Positions 63,596-64,000 of a DNA stretch of 64,000 nucleotides are shown piece after piece. Source of the DNA: Flagellimonas lutimaris (lineage in GTDB: Bacteria > Bacteroidota > Bacteroidia > Flavobacteriales > Flavobacteriaceae); assembly GCF_003581615.1 (NCBI RefSeq), contig NZ_QXFH01000072.1:310001-374000 (forward strand). The letters run 5' to 3'. Position numbers and translations under genes: made by a program. The notes beneath the pieces were generated by a model. That model was not told the origin of the DNA, searched no databases, and saw nothing but the letters and a program-made list of their open reading frames with translations. Every line of letters starts with the position of its first letter. Position 1 is the stretch's first letter.

Positions 63596-64000
63596 TTATT
63601 TCCAAAGGTCAGTTACTTCCTTCTTTACAAAGGCCAAAGCTGCATTGGATGGAGACTCTTTCTCCATGGTCTGGTTGAGAATATCTTCTCGAAGTTTATC
63701 CGGCGAATCAGTTTCACTCATCCCAGCAGAACGTATGATTTGAATCGTCGTATTCTTAGCTGTTTTAATGATGTTCCAGCAAGAATCTGACATGTATATC
63801 TGCTGTGATAAGTTGTGTTCAAACTCCGTCTCAATCTGTTTGATAAGCAAGTTCTCATAATCACTTTTGTTTTTTCCTTTAGGAGCTACGCGTACAACAA
63901 GACTGTTCAATGCGATACGTTCCAAGAAAAGTGCCATGCGTTCGTAGGCCTGTAAACGAATGGGCAAAGTTTCCTTTTGGGAATCTTTGTGCAGTAAAAA
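63596..64000 (-). CDS. Hypothetical protein, C-terminal part (5' end outside window)
   Basis: The reading frame is open to the right edge, so only the C-terminal 134 or so residues are seen; an apparent TTG start at 63967 is internal. The visible part is helical: LPIRLQAYERMALFLERI, KSDYENLLIKQIETEFEHNL and KLREDILNQTMEKESPSNAALAFVKKEV. No catalytic motif or membrane segment is seen. I have seen the ERMALFLERI-type region in conserved flavobacterial hypothetical proteins but cannot name a function. It is convergent with the patatin-like gene, one base apart. Confidence 0.7.
   Translation of the reverse strand, partial: FLLHKDSQKETLPIRLQAYERMALFLERIALNSLVVRVAPKGKNKSDYENLLIKQIETEFEHNLSQQIYMSDSCWNIIKTAKNTTIQIIRSAGMSETDSPDKLREDILNQTMEKESPSNAALAFVKKEVTDLWK

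Noticed and set aside
1..64000. CRISPR arrays, insertion sequences, prophage, defence systems
   Set aside because: No repeat-spacer array, transposase, integrase, phage or restriction genes were seen; the window reads as core chromosome.

Overview
The window is chromosomal DNA from a marine-type Flavobacteriaceae bacterium (Bacteroidota; a Muricauda/Flagellimonas-like relative is my guess). Support for this: promoter-like sites of the TAnnTTTG type instead of strong Shine-Dalgarno signals, many 1-8 base gene overlaps, class II ketol-acid reductoisomerase, bifunctional MoaC-MoaB, the ftsK-lolA-lptF-ribB gene order, and small families known mainly from flavobacteria (DUF6435/Lacal_2735, DUF6952, DUF2911). 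It reads as core-genome sequence. I see no transposase, phage, CRISPR or plasmid genes.

Region 1 (1-7.1 kb) is a molybdenum cofactor operon, xdhC-mocA-moaD-moeB-moaE-moaCB-moaA-moeA-tauE, packed with overlapping start and stop codons. A ModE-like DNA-binding protein without a molybdate domain overlaps it tail to tail. Region 2 (7.1-9.8 kb) holds two small proteins, tRNA-Ser(UGA), an outer-membrane beta-barrel protein and a second TauE/SafE permease. Region 3 (9.8-17.1 kb) has a DegT aminotransferase facing the leftward ftsK-lolA-lptF-ribB group, plus dgkA. Region 4 (17.2-25.8 kb) has a peroxiredoxin-thioredoxin-DUF6952 operon with a clear promoter, NhaC, a Cys/Met lyase divergent from an Lrp/AsnC regulator across an 18-base palindrome, lpdA, and a membrane acyltransferase.

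Region 5 (25.8-38 kb) runs pabB-tilS-dsbD, a penicillin acylase, a comM/yifB gene broken by two compensating frameshifts, an M20 peptidase and an MltF-type lytic transglycosylase. Region 6 (38-42.7 kb) has a cupin-like protein, a possible zinc/nuclease-fold protein, and a 5-oxoproline operon in which an Nramp-family transporter without the canonical metal-site residues precedes pxpABC.

Region 7 (42.7-57 kb) is branched-chain amino acid synthesis. The rightward ilvD-ilvB-methyltransferase-ilvN-ilvC-ilvA operon (then gapN) meets the leftward leuC-leuD-leuA-leuB operon at a shared terminator. Upstream of ilvD is an attenuator: an 18-residue leader peptide with eight Ile/Val codons, an antiterminator that can form, and a terminator hairpin. 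Region 8 (57-64 kb) holds a DUF2911 protein, recG, an M1 aminopeptidase, a patatin-like lipase and the end of an unidentified gene.

The strongest points for follow-up are the ilv attenuator, the divergent metal-site motif of the Nramp protein in the pxp operon, the methyltransferase between ilvB and ilvN, the palindrome between the lyase and Lrp genes, and the comM double frameshift.
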